Source: Aegilops tauschii subsp. strangulata
Lineage: Eukaryota; Streptophyta; Magnoliopsida; Poales; Poaceae
Assembly (NCBI RefSeq): GCF_002575655.3
Contig: NC_053035.3
Coordinates: forward strand, 506,632,601-506,696,600
Length of the DNA: 64,000 nt
Direction: 5' to 3'
Position numbers and translations under genes: made by a program. The notes beneath the pieces were generated by a model. The model was not told the origin of the DNA. It searched no databases and saw only the letters and a program-made list of their open reading frames with translations. Positions 1 to 9,312 of this stretch are shown here, piece after piece (position 1 is the stretch's first letter; every line of letters starts with the position of its first letter).

Positions 1-2
1 CA

Positions 3-1161
3 CGCGTAGTTGGACGATCAATCTTCTGTTTAGTACTTCAACATAGTGATTTCCTGGTAAGGATTCACTCATGTCACATCAAGTAAATCTTATTGATTTA
101 CTGTCTAAATCTTATAGATTTAATGTCATGTTTTCTTTCTTTTCCTGCAATTTTACGATGCAGGTTTTGCCATGTGACATTCATCACAGGATAAACCGTT
201 TGGTTTGCTCTACGATGGCTATTTTTGCAGGTTTCACTTCTTATGTCGTGTCAGTAACGAAGGCACTGTCCATCACTTATATTACTGGAAAAAATTGGAT
301 CAGTCTGTTGTCTGAGTACAAGCTGAATCCATATGATGAACTGCAGTTTGGTTTAACAAAAACGCCACAATTAGTCCTTCTCGTGTTTAAAAGAAATGAA
401 GAAAAAAACTGGATCATGGTCACAGATCCTAGTCAAGTTAGAAAGCTGATCATAGCAGACCAGACACGATCGTCGCTGTCTCGCACAGATCGAGCACCGG
501 CAGTTGCTCTAGCACTGACAGCGGCAGCAGCTCAGTCTGATCCAGCTAAGGATTGGGCACCGACCGCGTCAGCGGATCAGTCTGATCTACCGGAGGATCG
601 GGCATCGACACCGGCACCTGCTCCGACACCGGCACCAGCTCTACAAGGAGCACCATCTCCGGCAGCAGCAGCGGCTTCAGCACCTGCAGCAACACTTGCA
701 CTTGCATCTGCTCCGGCCCGGGCAGTTGCACCGGCAACAGTCTGGGCTGCAGTTCGCACTTCATATACCAAAGTCCTTACAAAAACCGACATGTCCACCT
801 TCTTGGTAAGCATTGGCCGCCCAAGTGCTTCGTTCTTTTTTCTTTCCATGTTGTTTCACATGATTCACTGTGTTGGTCTAACTGTTTGGGTATGTCTTCT
901 TGTTTGCAAACAGAGAATTCCTAGAGCAACGAGGGAGTCGTTCAACAATCCGGGCGCGACCAAGTTTCTCTTACCATGCGCAGCCTTGGTGTGAATGAAC
1001 CTGCTCAATATACCATAAGTACAAAGGATGGTCGCATGATGATTGATGCTAAAGGATGGTCAAGGTTCAAATCTAAATCATATCTTGCGGTAGGGGATGA
1101 TGTCAAAATCGAACTTTCTCGGCAAGGAGAGCTGGTCCAAATCAACTTTGAAATTCTTTAG
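3..1161 (+). pseudogene. B3-like domain gene, 3' part, probably frameshifted
   Basis: Three exons can be read: 3-56 (ends before GTAAGG), 164-805 (after GATGCAG, ending before GTAAGC) and 914-1161 (after CAAACAG); all junctions are phase 0. Exon 2 holds a B3-like block with the motif TGKNWISLLSEYKL followed by an Ala/Pro-rich linker (about 448-770). Exon 3 holds the better B3 match, with FLLPCAALV in one frame and then NEPAQYTI...DGRMMIDAKGWSRF...LAVGDDVKIEL in the next frame, ending at TAG 1159-1161. The switch falls at about 992-995, where one base appears to be missing. An alternative acceptor at 924 avoids the shift but loses the FLLP strand. B3 proteins bind DNA in the nucleus. The 5' end lies outside the window. 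The B3 assignment is from motif pattern only. Confidence 0.55.
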
Positions 1162-1964
1162 TAGCAGCACACCACTGCCGAACTGATATATCCTCCGAGA
1201 GATTTTGATGTAATAATCTGGCATGGTGAAACAAGTGTCCTGTGTGTATACGTAGTACGACAGTATTATTTGTCACATGGTATATCATTGATAGAATTGC
1301 AACTCTGATTGCTGGTTAGGAACTGTCGTTCGATTTCGTTCCAACAGCTGCCGTGCTTTATTCAATTTTGTGTATTCGCCTTGCGACAACATCTAAAGCC
1401 AGCGCCGTACCGATCGCTTGCAATATGAAAAGCGCTGAGGTAGAACACATGGGCCCCCAAACATGTAGGGTTGGCCTGCAGCCCAAAGTCCAGAACCGTG
1501 AGCCTATCTGAGTATTATATTCTCAGCTGAACCCCCATAAAAAAAGCTGAACCCCCATAATGCCCGTGCGTTGTAGAGGGAGTATATTTCTTGGCAAGGT
1601 GAGCCTGTGATATAAAAGATTTGTATATTTCTTTACAGAGGGAGTATCTCTCTGTCAAAAAATATATTTATGTGTAACTAGTTACTCCTGTCTTTCTACT
1701 TCCTTTCGCTGATATGTGGGGCAACCGGCAACGGGGTCCACGTGCCATATGCACAAAGTAGAGTGCACAACTTCACGGTAGACACACCCCGGTCGTAGCA
1801 CCGCAGTAATGCCCAATGAGCCGTCAAATCACAACCCCCCCTTTCTAGCTTTAGCAGTAAGCTGGACGGACAAAGCGGCAATATTTCACTGGGCCTGAAT
1901 CCCCTTCTCCCTCGTCTGCTTGTTCAGAGAAAACCCCCTCTCGGCGATTGCATAGGGTTTTCTC
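1162..1964. other. Intergenic region between the two B3-like genes
   Basis: No coding exon was recognised. It contains a 14-base direct repeat (CTGAACCCCCATAA) at about 1527-1561, a possible MITE remnant, and the presumed promoter and 5' leader of the downstream gene. I could not place a convincing TATA box close to the downstream start. Confidence 0.5.
1573..1646. repeat. Possible Stowaway-type MITE remnant
   Basis: The segment ends in ATTTCTTTACAGAGGGAGTA, which resembles the conserved terminal sequence of grass Stowaway MITEs (CTCCCTCTGTAAAG... read in reverse) followed by the TA target. A second GAGGGAGTA lies at its left side but in the same orientation, so the element is incomplete or rearranged. 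Confidence 0.3.
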
Positions 1965-3149
1965 ATGGAGAACCAGGTACGAATTCTTCATCCATCCCCG
2001 ATAAATCCAAGTTCCTTGGTCGCAGGTAATCCTAGGATGGCAGCCGCTGCCGTTCATGCATTTTTCTTCCTACTGAATCTAGTGTGTTTCATTTGCAGTG
2101 CCCAAAGTGCGAGTACCCTACAGGTTTCTGCGCCCTCGGCGAGACGCCACACTTGTTCCATCTCATCCTAACACAACATTTTGAAACACGCACAGTATGT
2201 TCCTAGAATCCTCTTTTCTATCCGGGAGGGTGGGGTTTTTTTGAACATGCTGTGTTCTCATATTATTTTTCCTGCAGTGTATTATTTGCTCTGCCAGAAC
2301 ACATGTACTCAAGGTGCTCGGCCTTGCCATAACTGAATACACTAGTTTAATGGTCATAGTGAAGACAAGCCATGGATATAAGTTCCGAGTTGGGTTCATG
2401 AACCAAGAAGATCGCTGCTTTTTTTATGGCCGAACTTGGATAAACTTTCTCAAGTGTTACGGACTGAAAGTTGGCGCACGAATGTTGATGGAAATAGCAG
2501 AACCTGGTCTCATCTTCACTGTGATCTTCCACCCCGACGTCGTTCCAATTGTTCATCCATGTTAGTTTTGTATCTGGTTCTTGCTTGTTGCCTCGATTAC
2601 TTCTTAATCCACCTATTCTGTCTAACTAATCACAATTTAACTTTAGAAGTAGCAACGAATCTCTCACGAAGATGCTACTTCTAACTAATATTTTCTTATA
2701 ATTGGTGGCACGTGTAGGTTTTTTCAGAGTTAAGCAGTCTGCTCGTTTGTTACTCTGTAATAACTCGGCTGTTACTAATGGCACTGAAGTTGACTGGATC
2801 GACATCCACAAGTTCCTACACTTTATTGATCGTTTTGAGGTCCTTGTGGGGCGTTTCAATGGTGGAAGGCCACGTGGGATATGTGTGCCACTGCTGCACT
2901 CGTTGAACAGGTCCAACTGTGTCGAGAAACTTATGGTACGAGCTATATGTTGTTCATAAACTATTGCTTATACACAGTTTTACAGCTGTGATCTTCTTGA
3001 AACAGGAACTGCCGAGTTCTATTGTTCCTATACAGATGCCTGACCATGGTTGGGTCAGACTTGCGCTTGGTCACAACATGATGTTTATGTCGACCTACTC
3101 AATTCCCCTTGGAGGTGAAAGATACTTATTCATGGGTGGTCTCAAATAA
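1965..3149 (+). CDS. B3-like protein gene, five exons, 250 codons
   Basis: Exons are 1965-1976, 2099-2194, 2278-2560, 2718-2935 and 3006-3149. All introns are GT-AG and the phases join without a stop (0, 0, 1, 0). Exon 1 encodes only four residues. Exon 2 begins with a Cys pair (CPKCEYPTGFCALG). Exon 3 contains a B3-like strand-turn block (YGRTWINFLKCYGLKVGARM). Exons 4-5 contain a second block (LPSSIVPIQMP...GWVRLALG...GGERYLFMGG) that stops where other B3 domains continue into the GWK..F helix, so the C-terminus is short. The layout parallels the broken gene just upstream, suggesting tandem duplication. The likely role is a nuclear DNA-binding protein, inferred from domain resemblance. The gene could be a truncated but spliced pseudogene. 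Confidence 0.6.
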
Positions 3150-4390
3150 TGAAGGCCCGTCCATCTTGGAGAATAGGACAGAAGATTATGTTCATGCTTT
3201 TCCATGGCTCTAAAGCGAATATCCTATTTATTGACCACGTTGCGAGATGAAGCCGCTTTCAGAAGGTTGTGGATGCACGGGGTGGCGCCTGGGCCTTGTC
3301 CTGGGGCTTGGCGGCCTCACCCTTGGTTAACTGTAGGCAAAGTAGCACTGTTCGAGGAGTGCTTTGTACGGTTGAACCTATATAAGTACTCATACTGCTT
3401 TTAGCTTTGGTTGTTAAGTGCCCTTGCTGGTTTCAGTTAAGGTTGTTAAGTACTCCTGCTCCTTTTACAGTCTGTCGTGTTTCTTCAGTCCTGTCTTCCT
3501 CCAGCCGCCAAAACCAAACCAGCGTCGGCGGGGCCGCCTGCTTCCGCCTCCCACGGCTGGCTGCGCCTCAGCGCACGCATCGCCGCCCCACCGTCTCCTA
3601 AATCGTTAACGCCGACGTCCTCCGCGCGCTTTGGTGCACTCGCCGCGGTGCCGCCCTCTCGCGTTGTCAACATGGTTAACAAACAATAGGAATCGGCAGA
3701 AGTACGTGGAGAGGATGACAGTAGGGGCCCACCACGTCAGCGTATGGAAAAATAAAATGCTTCCTCCTAGTGTTTTCCTGACATCTGGGACCCACGACAT
3801 TGTGAGTGTATATAGTCAATAGACAAGAGAACAACACAAGATCGGCTGACACCTGGGACGTAGCTACTCGAGCAGTATTTTTTTTGTTTGGTATTGTTGA
3901 GACGGAGCAGGGTTTGAACTGGGCTGTGGCCCGTCTAGCCCAGGCTTATATTTTATGTTCACCATGTGACCAGCCCAGCTTTTTTTTCTTTGTGAAAATG
4001 AGCCCAGTTTATTTTTTCTGAAGAATACCCAATCCAGTCCTACTTATTTTTCTATGCCCTGATGGGCTGCAACTCTTTCAAGACGCCTGCAAATCTTGAA
4101 AGTAATATGAAATGGATTGTAAATATAAAAACAGATGACAAATTGGCAATTACTTTATAATTTCTGAATTTTTACACATTTTCATATTCCTATTTCACTG
4201 GGCATTAACCTAATTTAAATATATCTTCAAAGTACTTTAAATCTGGCTCCACATTTCGGTATTAGAAATAGTTTGGAACCCATAGAAATATGCAAAATTG
4301 GCCCTGGCCAACCAAAAAAAAGACTGCAATAAATTCCATAAGAAGTTGCCATGAGCTATATATAAATTATTAATAAAAGAGGGAGTGGTC
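3150..4390. other. Non-coding flank with a diverged copy of a GC-rich repeat
   Basis: No exon is supported. From about 3407 to 3800 the sequence follows, in the same order, blocks found again at 4391 and 5151: a CCAGCCGCC..GGCGGG GC-rich stretch, then CGTGGAGAGG and a GGGACCCAC motif. From 3850 to 4390 the DNA is AT-rich and shows nothing recognisable. Confidence 0.4.
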
Positions 4391-5150
4391 TGACTTGTGG
4401 GCCTATTTAGTTGACGCGTATGCAAGATTTTTTTAGTTATTATATACGCCAACAAACGATTCTAGGAGACGTAACCGTTGGATGTCAATCCAACGGCCGT
4501 CGTGTTTCTTCAATCTCTGATCTTCTTGCTCCAGCCGCCAAAGCAGCGCCGGCGGGACCGCCTACTCCCGCCTCCCGTGGCCGGCTGTGCTGCCGCGCAG
4601 GCCTCAGCGCCCCCTACTACTCCCACCGCTGGCCAGGGCATCCCTCTACTCACCCACACCCCCTGTTATTCTGCAGCGACGGCAGCCTCACACCGCAGCC
4701 GAACCGGTGAACCCTCGTACTCCTCTCCGCGCGGGCTTCCACTGCCGCGTCTTCCCAGGCTCCGCGTCGTCCCCTTCCTAGGCCTCGCCGTCGTCCACCG
4801 CCGTGGTGCTCTCGGCGCGGCGTGGTCAATGGTCAACGACCGACTTCCATCGGAAGAGTACTATACGTGGAGAGGCTGACAGCTGGGTCCACGGCAGCTG
4901 CAAGGAAGTGCGTCCTTATTACGCAGAAAATAATTATTCCTCCACCTGACAGCAGGGACCCACCGGACGGGCCACCAGTATTTCACGAAAAAAATGTTTC
5001 CCCCTGACTACTGGGACCCACAGGACGGGCCACCGTATTTCGCGAAAAAAACGTTCCCCCCGCTGTCAGCTCGGACCCACCGGAAGTGCCTCCTTATTAC
5101 GCACAAAAAAATGAATACCCCCTGCTAGCTGGGACCCACCTTGGTGGGAG
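4391..5150 (+). repeat. GC-rich tandem segment, copy 1
   Basis: This unit starts at TGACTTGTGGGCCTA and runs through ATCCAACGGCCGT, a GC-rich block and CGTGGAGAGGCTGACAG to repeated CTGGGACCCAC motifs. The same order recurs about 761 bases later. Long frames cross it but have Pro/Ser/Arg-rich composition typical of GC-rich repeats and no family signature. Confidence 0.6.
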
Positions 5151-5752
5151 GCTGACTTGTGGGCCTACTAAGTTGACTGGGACGGAGGCCTTTGTCAACT
5201 TTAGTCAATATATGAACGATTCTAGCTCCAGTGACCGTACGATGTCCATCCAACGGCCGTAGTGCTTCTTCAACCTCTGGTCTTCTTGCTCCAGCCGCCC
5301 AAAGCAGCGCCGGTCGTGCCACCTGCTCCTGGCGGCCGTGATGCCGCGGAGGCCTCACCGCCCCCTACTACTCCCACCGCTGGCCAGGCCATCCCTCTAC
5401 GCACCCACACCCCCTGTTATTCTGCGGCGACGACAGCCTCACACCGCAGCCGAACAAGTGAACCCTCATACTCCTCTACGCGTGGGCATCCACTGTCGCG
5501 TCTTCCCCGGCTCTGCGTCGTCCCCTTCCTAGGCCTCGCCGTCGTCCACCGCCCTGGTGCTCTCGGCGTGGCGTGGTCAACGTGGTCAAGGAATGGCTTC
5601 CATTGGACGTGGACTGTACGTGGAGAGGCTGACAGCTGGGTCCATGGCCGCAGCAAGGAAGTGCCTCCTTATTACGCGCAAAATAATTATTCCTCCACCT
5701 GACAGTGGGGACCCACCGGACGGGCCACCGTATTTCACGAAAAAAACGTTTC
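5151..5752 (+). repeat. GC-rich tandem segment, copy 2
   Basis: This is a direct repeat of 4391-5150 with clear base-level similarity over the starting TGACTTGTGGGCCTA, the ATCCAACGGCCGTAGTG block, the TACTCCCACCGCTGGCCAGG block and CGTGGAGAGGCTGACAGCTG. At its right edge it runs into an expanded array of its own GGGACCCACC motif. Confidence 0.6.
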
Positions 5753-6081
5753 CCCCTGACTGCTGGGACCCACCAGCTACATCTTTGCACGCAAGGAAGT
5801 GCGTCCAAAAAAAAACGATTCGCCCCCCTAACTGCTGGGACCCACCAGCCACATCTTCGCACGCAAGGAAGTGCGTCCGAAAAAAACGATTCGCCCCCCT
5901 GACTGCTGGGACCACCAGCTACATCTTCGCACGCAAGTGCGTCCGAGCAAAAAAAAGACCCCCTTGACTGCTGGGACCCAGCAGCTACACCTTCGCAAGG
6001 AAGTGCGTCCGGGCAAAAAAAAACGATTTGCCCTCCTGACTGCTGGGACCCACCAGCTACATCTTCGCAGGCAAGGAAGTG
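5753..6081 (+). repeat. Tandem array, five units of about 65-70 bases
   Basis: Five imperfect units each read CTGACTGCTGGGACCCACC, then AGCTACATCTTCGCACGCAAG, GAAGTGCGTCC, an A-run and CGATTCGCCC. The units differ by small indels. It probably forms part of the CACTA subterminal region. Confidence 0.8.
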
Positions 6082-6167
6082 CCTGACAGTCGGGACCCAC
6101 TTGGTCGAAGCGTACGTAGCGTTGTCATTCTGGTCGCGAACGTGTACATACATATATACTGGTCGAT

Positions 6168-6230
6168 GTAGAGGCGCGCACGTGTCGTAGTAGAGGCGCG
6201 TACGTGTCGTAGTAGAGGCGCGCACGTAGC
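6168..6230 (+). repeat. Tandem array, three 22-base units
   Basis: GTAGAGGCGCGYACGTGTCG is repeated head to tail; the third unit is cut short. Confidence 0.8.
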
Positions 6231-6378
6231 ATGTACACGTACGTACAGCGGCCAGGGTGCAAGAAAGAAAATACGGCCACGTACGTACATACGGGCAGGG
6301 TCTCGAACGCCTACTCGCGCATACGTACGGCCAGGGCTCGTGTACATGGCTGGGTCGGAACGGAGAAACAACGTCGTC

Positions 6379-6800
6379 GTGTTCATGGGGAGGCAATGGA
6401 ATGCGTCGTGTTCATGGGGAGGCAACGGAATGCGTCGTGTTCATCGGGAGGCAACGGAACGCGTGGGAGCCAACCGGCTGGGTCGGAACGGAATGCGTGG
6501 TCGTGTTCATCTGGAGGGCTTGGACAACGAGGCCTGGCGTACCGCAAAACGGAGGAAACGGCCTTGTGTTCGACCGGCCACGTTCGAAACGGGATCCTGT
6601 TCATCGGGAGGGGTCTGGCGTACCGCAAAACGGAGGAAACAGACCTCCTACGATCAAAACGGGGGTCCTGTTGATCGGGAGGGGTGTGGCGTACCGCAAA
6701 ACGTAGGAAACGGACTTGTGTTGGAGCGCTACAGTCGAAACGGGGGTTCTGTTCATCGGGAGGGGTGTGGCGTACCGCAAAACGGGACTCCACGGGATAC
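6379..6800 (+). repeat. Two adjacent tandem arrays (about 30 and 65 bases)
   Basis: The first part repeats GTTCATGGGGAGGCAACGG with AATGCGTCGT three times. The second repeats GTTCATCGGGAGGGGTGTGG, CGTACCGCAAAACGG and AGGAAACGG four times. GTTCAT is shared by both and by the next array, so the arrays look derived from one another. Confidence 0.75.
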
Positions 6801-6805
6801 TGTTC

Positions 6806-7075
6806 ATCTCCACCGTCGACCTCCTCCAGCCTCCACGGGCTACCGTCGACCTCCTCCAGCCTCCACGGGCTCCTGTTCACCCAGCCTCCACCACGCGCTA
6901 CTCCACCGGCTACTGTTCAACCACCCCTCCACGGGCACCCCTCCACCATCTACTATTCATCCAGCCCTCCACACCACGGGGTCCTGTTCAACCACCCCTC
7001 CACAGGCACCCCTCCACCATCTACTGTTCATCCAGCCCTCCACACCACGGGGACCTGTTCATACAGAGGCAACGC
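6806..7075 (+). repeat. Tandem arrays of CCTCCAGCCTCCACGGGCT and CTGTTCA..CCCTCCAC units
   Basis: Short units (about 27 bases) pass into longer units (about 60 bases) containing TACTGTTCAACCACCCCTCC. A run of 16 C follows at 7096-7111. Confidence 0.75.
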
Positions 7076-7136
7076 CACCGCTCACTGTTCATCCACCCCC
7101 CCCCCCCCCCCGCAACGCTCACTGTTCATCCAATAG

Positions 7137-7300
7137 ATCGGCTTCAGTTAGCAGCAGTAGCGAAGGAATCGCTCGATCGGGTTCAGTTAACAGCCATCGA
7201 TCGATCGCTCGGGTTCAGTAACGCGTAGCCTGCAGTGCAATCGCTCGGGTTCAGTTAGAGCCCAACGCCTCGCTCGGGTTCAGTTAGAGCCAATGCCTCA
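7137..7300 (+). repeat. Tandem array of GATCGCTCGGGTTCAGTTAG units
   Basis: About six imperfect units of CGCTCGGGTTCAGTTA, spaced 22-40 bases, lie next to the terminal part of the CACTA element. This arrangement is typical of subterminal transposase-binding arrays of CACTA elements; that role is an inference. Confidence 0.65.
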
Positions 7301-7537
7301 CACACACGCGCGTACGTGTACGAGAGAAACGCGCATCGCTCGGCCCCCGACCTCCCATCGTAACCGGGAACTCCCCGAAATTTTCCTCCCCCTTGCTTCT
7401 ACCACGGTTTTTTCCGTCATGGACGGCCCAAAGAATGTCATGCAGCTGCGTCTCCGGCCCGCCCAGGACGAAAAGCCCATTTTCTGTCATGATTTTTTGT
7501 CATAGAAGTAGGAGCCCACCACATCTATCATGATACC

Positions 7538-9279
7538 TGTTGGGGAACGTAGTAATTTCAAAAATTTCCTACGCACACGCAAGATCATGGTGATGCATAG
7601 CAACGAGAGGGGAGAGTGTTGTCCACGTACCCTCGTAGACCGAAAGCGGAAGCGTTAACACAACGCGGTTGATGTAGTCGTACGTCTTCACGATCCGACC
7701 GATCAAGTACCGAACGCACGGCACGTCCGAGTTCAGCACACGTTCAGCTCGATGACGTCCCTCGAACTCCGATCCAGCCGAGTCTTGAGGGAGAGTTTCG
7801 TCAGCATGACGGCGTGGTGACAATGATGATGTTCTACCGACGCAGGGCTTCGCCTAAGCACCGCTACGATATTATCGAGGTGTAATATGGTGGAGGGGGG
7901 CACCGCACACGGCTAAAAGATCGTTGATCAATTGTGTGTAGAGAGGTGCCCCCTTGCCCCCGTATATAAAGGAGCAAGGGGGAGGCCGCCGACCAAGGGA
8001 GGAGAGGTGCGCCAGGAGGAGTCCTACTCCTACCAGGAGTAGGACTCCCCCCTTTCCATGTTGGACTAGGAGAGGAAGGGGGAAAAGGTGGAGGGGAGGA
8101 AGGAGAGGGGGGGCGCCGCCCCCCTCTCCTTGTCCTATTCGGATTGGGGGGGGGGGGGAGGGGCGCGCGGCCCTGCCCTGGCCTCCTCTCCTCTCTTCCA
8201 CCTAGGCCCAATAAGGCCCATTAAGTTACCGGGGGGTTCCGGTAACCTCCCGGTACTCCGGAAAAATCCCGATTTCACCCGGAACACTTCCGATGTCCAA
8301 ACATAGGCTTCCAATATATCAATCTTTATGTCTCGACCATTTCGAGACTCCTCGTCATGTCCGTGATCACATCCGGGACTCCGAACAACCTTCGGTACAT
8401 CAAAACATATAAACTCATAATATAACTGTCATCGTAACGTTAAGCGTGCGGACCCTACGGGTTCGAGAACTATGTAGACATGACCGAGACACCTCTTCGG
8501 TCAATAACCAATAGCGGAACCTGGATTCTCATATTGGTTCCCACATATTCTACGAAGATCTTTATCGGTCAGACCGCATAACAACATACGTTGTTCCCTT
8601 TGTCATCGGTATGTTACTTGCCCGAGATTCGATCGTCGGTATCTCGATACCTAGTCCAATCTCGTTACCGGCAAGTCTCTTTACTCGTTCCGTAATACAT
8701 CATCCCGCAACTAACTCATTAGTCACAATGCTTGCAAGGCTTATAGTGATGTGTATTACTGAGTGGGCCCAGAGATACCTCTCCGACAATCGGAGTGACA
8801 AATCCTAATCTCGAAATACGCCAACCCAACAAGTACCTTTGGAGACACCTGTAGAGCACCTTTATAATCACCCAGTTATGTTGTGACGTTTGGTAGCACA
8901 CAAAGTGTTCCTCCGGTAAACGGGAGTTGCATAATCTCATAGTCATAGGAACATGTATAAGTCATGAAGAAAGCAATAGGAACATACTAAACGATTGAGT
9001 GCTAAGCTAACGGAATGGGTCAAGTCAATCACATCATTCTCCTAATGATGTGATCCCGTTAATCAAATGACAACTCATGTCTATGGCTAGGAAACATAAC
9101 CATCTATGATCAACAAGCTAGTCAAGTAGAGGCATACTAGTGACGCTCTGTTTGTCTATGTATTCACACATGTATTATGTTTCTGGTTAATACAATTCTA
9201 GCATGAATAATAAACATTTATCATGATATAAGGAAATAAATAATAACTTTATTATTGCCTCTAGGGCATATTTCCTTCA
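7538..9279 (-). repeat. Angela copy A 3' LTR
   Basis: 1742 bases, TG...CA bounded. It contains a TATA-like TTTATATA (minus strand, 7962-7969), a perfect 14-base-arm palindrome at 8018-8048 and a purine-rich block around 8060-8170. ORFs drawn through it are repeat composition only. Confidence 0.95.
8018..8048. promoter_or_regulatory. Palindrome in Angela U3 (copy A, 3' LTR)
   Basis: Arms GGAGTCCTACTCCT and AGGAGTAGGACTCC flank a three-base loop ACC. It lies upstream of the TATA box in the element's sense. The innermost pair differs between LTR copies. Confidence 0.7.
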
Positions 9280-9292
9280 GTCTCCCACTTGC
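9280..9292 (-). other. Polypurine tract, Angela copy A
   Basis: On the minus strand CAAGTGGGAGAC immediately precedes the 3' LTR. It is the expected plus-strand priming site. Confidence 0.8.
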
Positions 9293-9312
9293 ACTAGAGT
9301 CAATAATCTAGA

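Noticed and set aside
2561..2717. Reading exon 3 of the second B3-like gene through to the stop at 2563-2565
   Set aside because: A good GTTAGT donor at 2561 and a GTAG acceptor at 2716-2717 join in phase to a coding exon, which is the better model.
5753..6081. Regular repeats that might suggest a CRISPR-like array
   Set aside because: Units are contiguous and imperfect with no unique spacers, and the DNA is plant nuclear.
5476..7228. Several long open frames (up to about 300 codons) on both strands over the tandem arrays
   Set aside because: They follow the repeat unit lengths, overlap in several frames at once and have repeat-driven composition with no family motif.
7864..8306. Frames of 70-115 codons in the Angela LTRs, repeated in all four copies
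   Set aside because: They cross U3 purine-rich sequence and the palindrome, and frames are not kept between copies.
8611..8946. Identical small frames in copies of the Angela LTR (65 and 75 codons)
   Set aside because: They are conserved only because the LTRs are recent copies; there is no start context or family signature.
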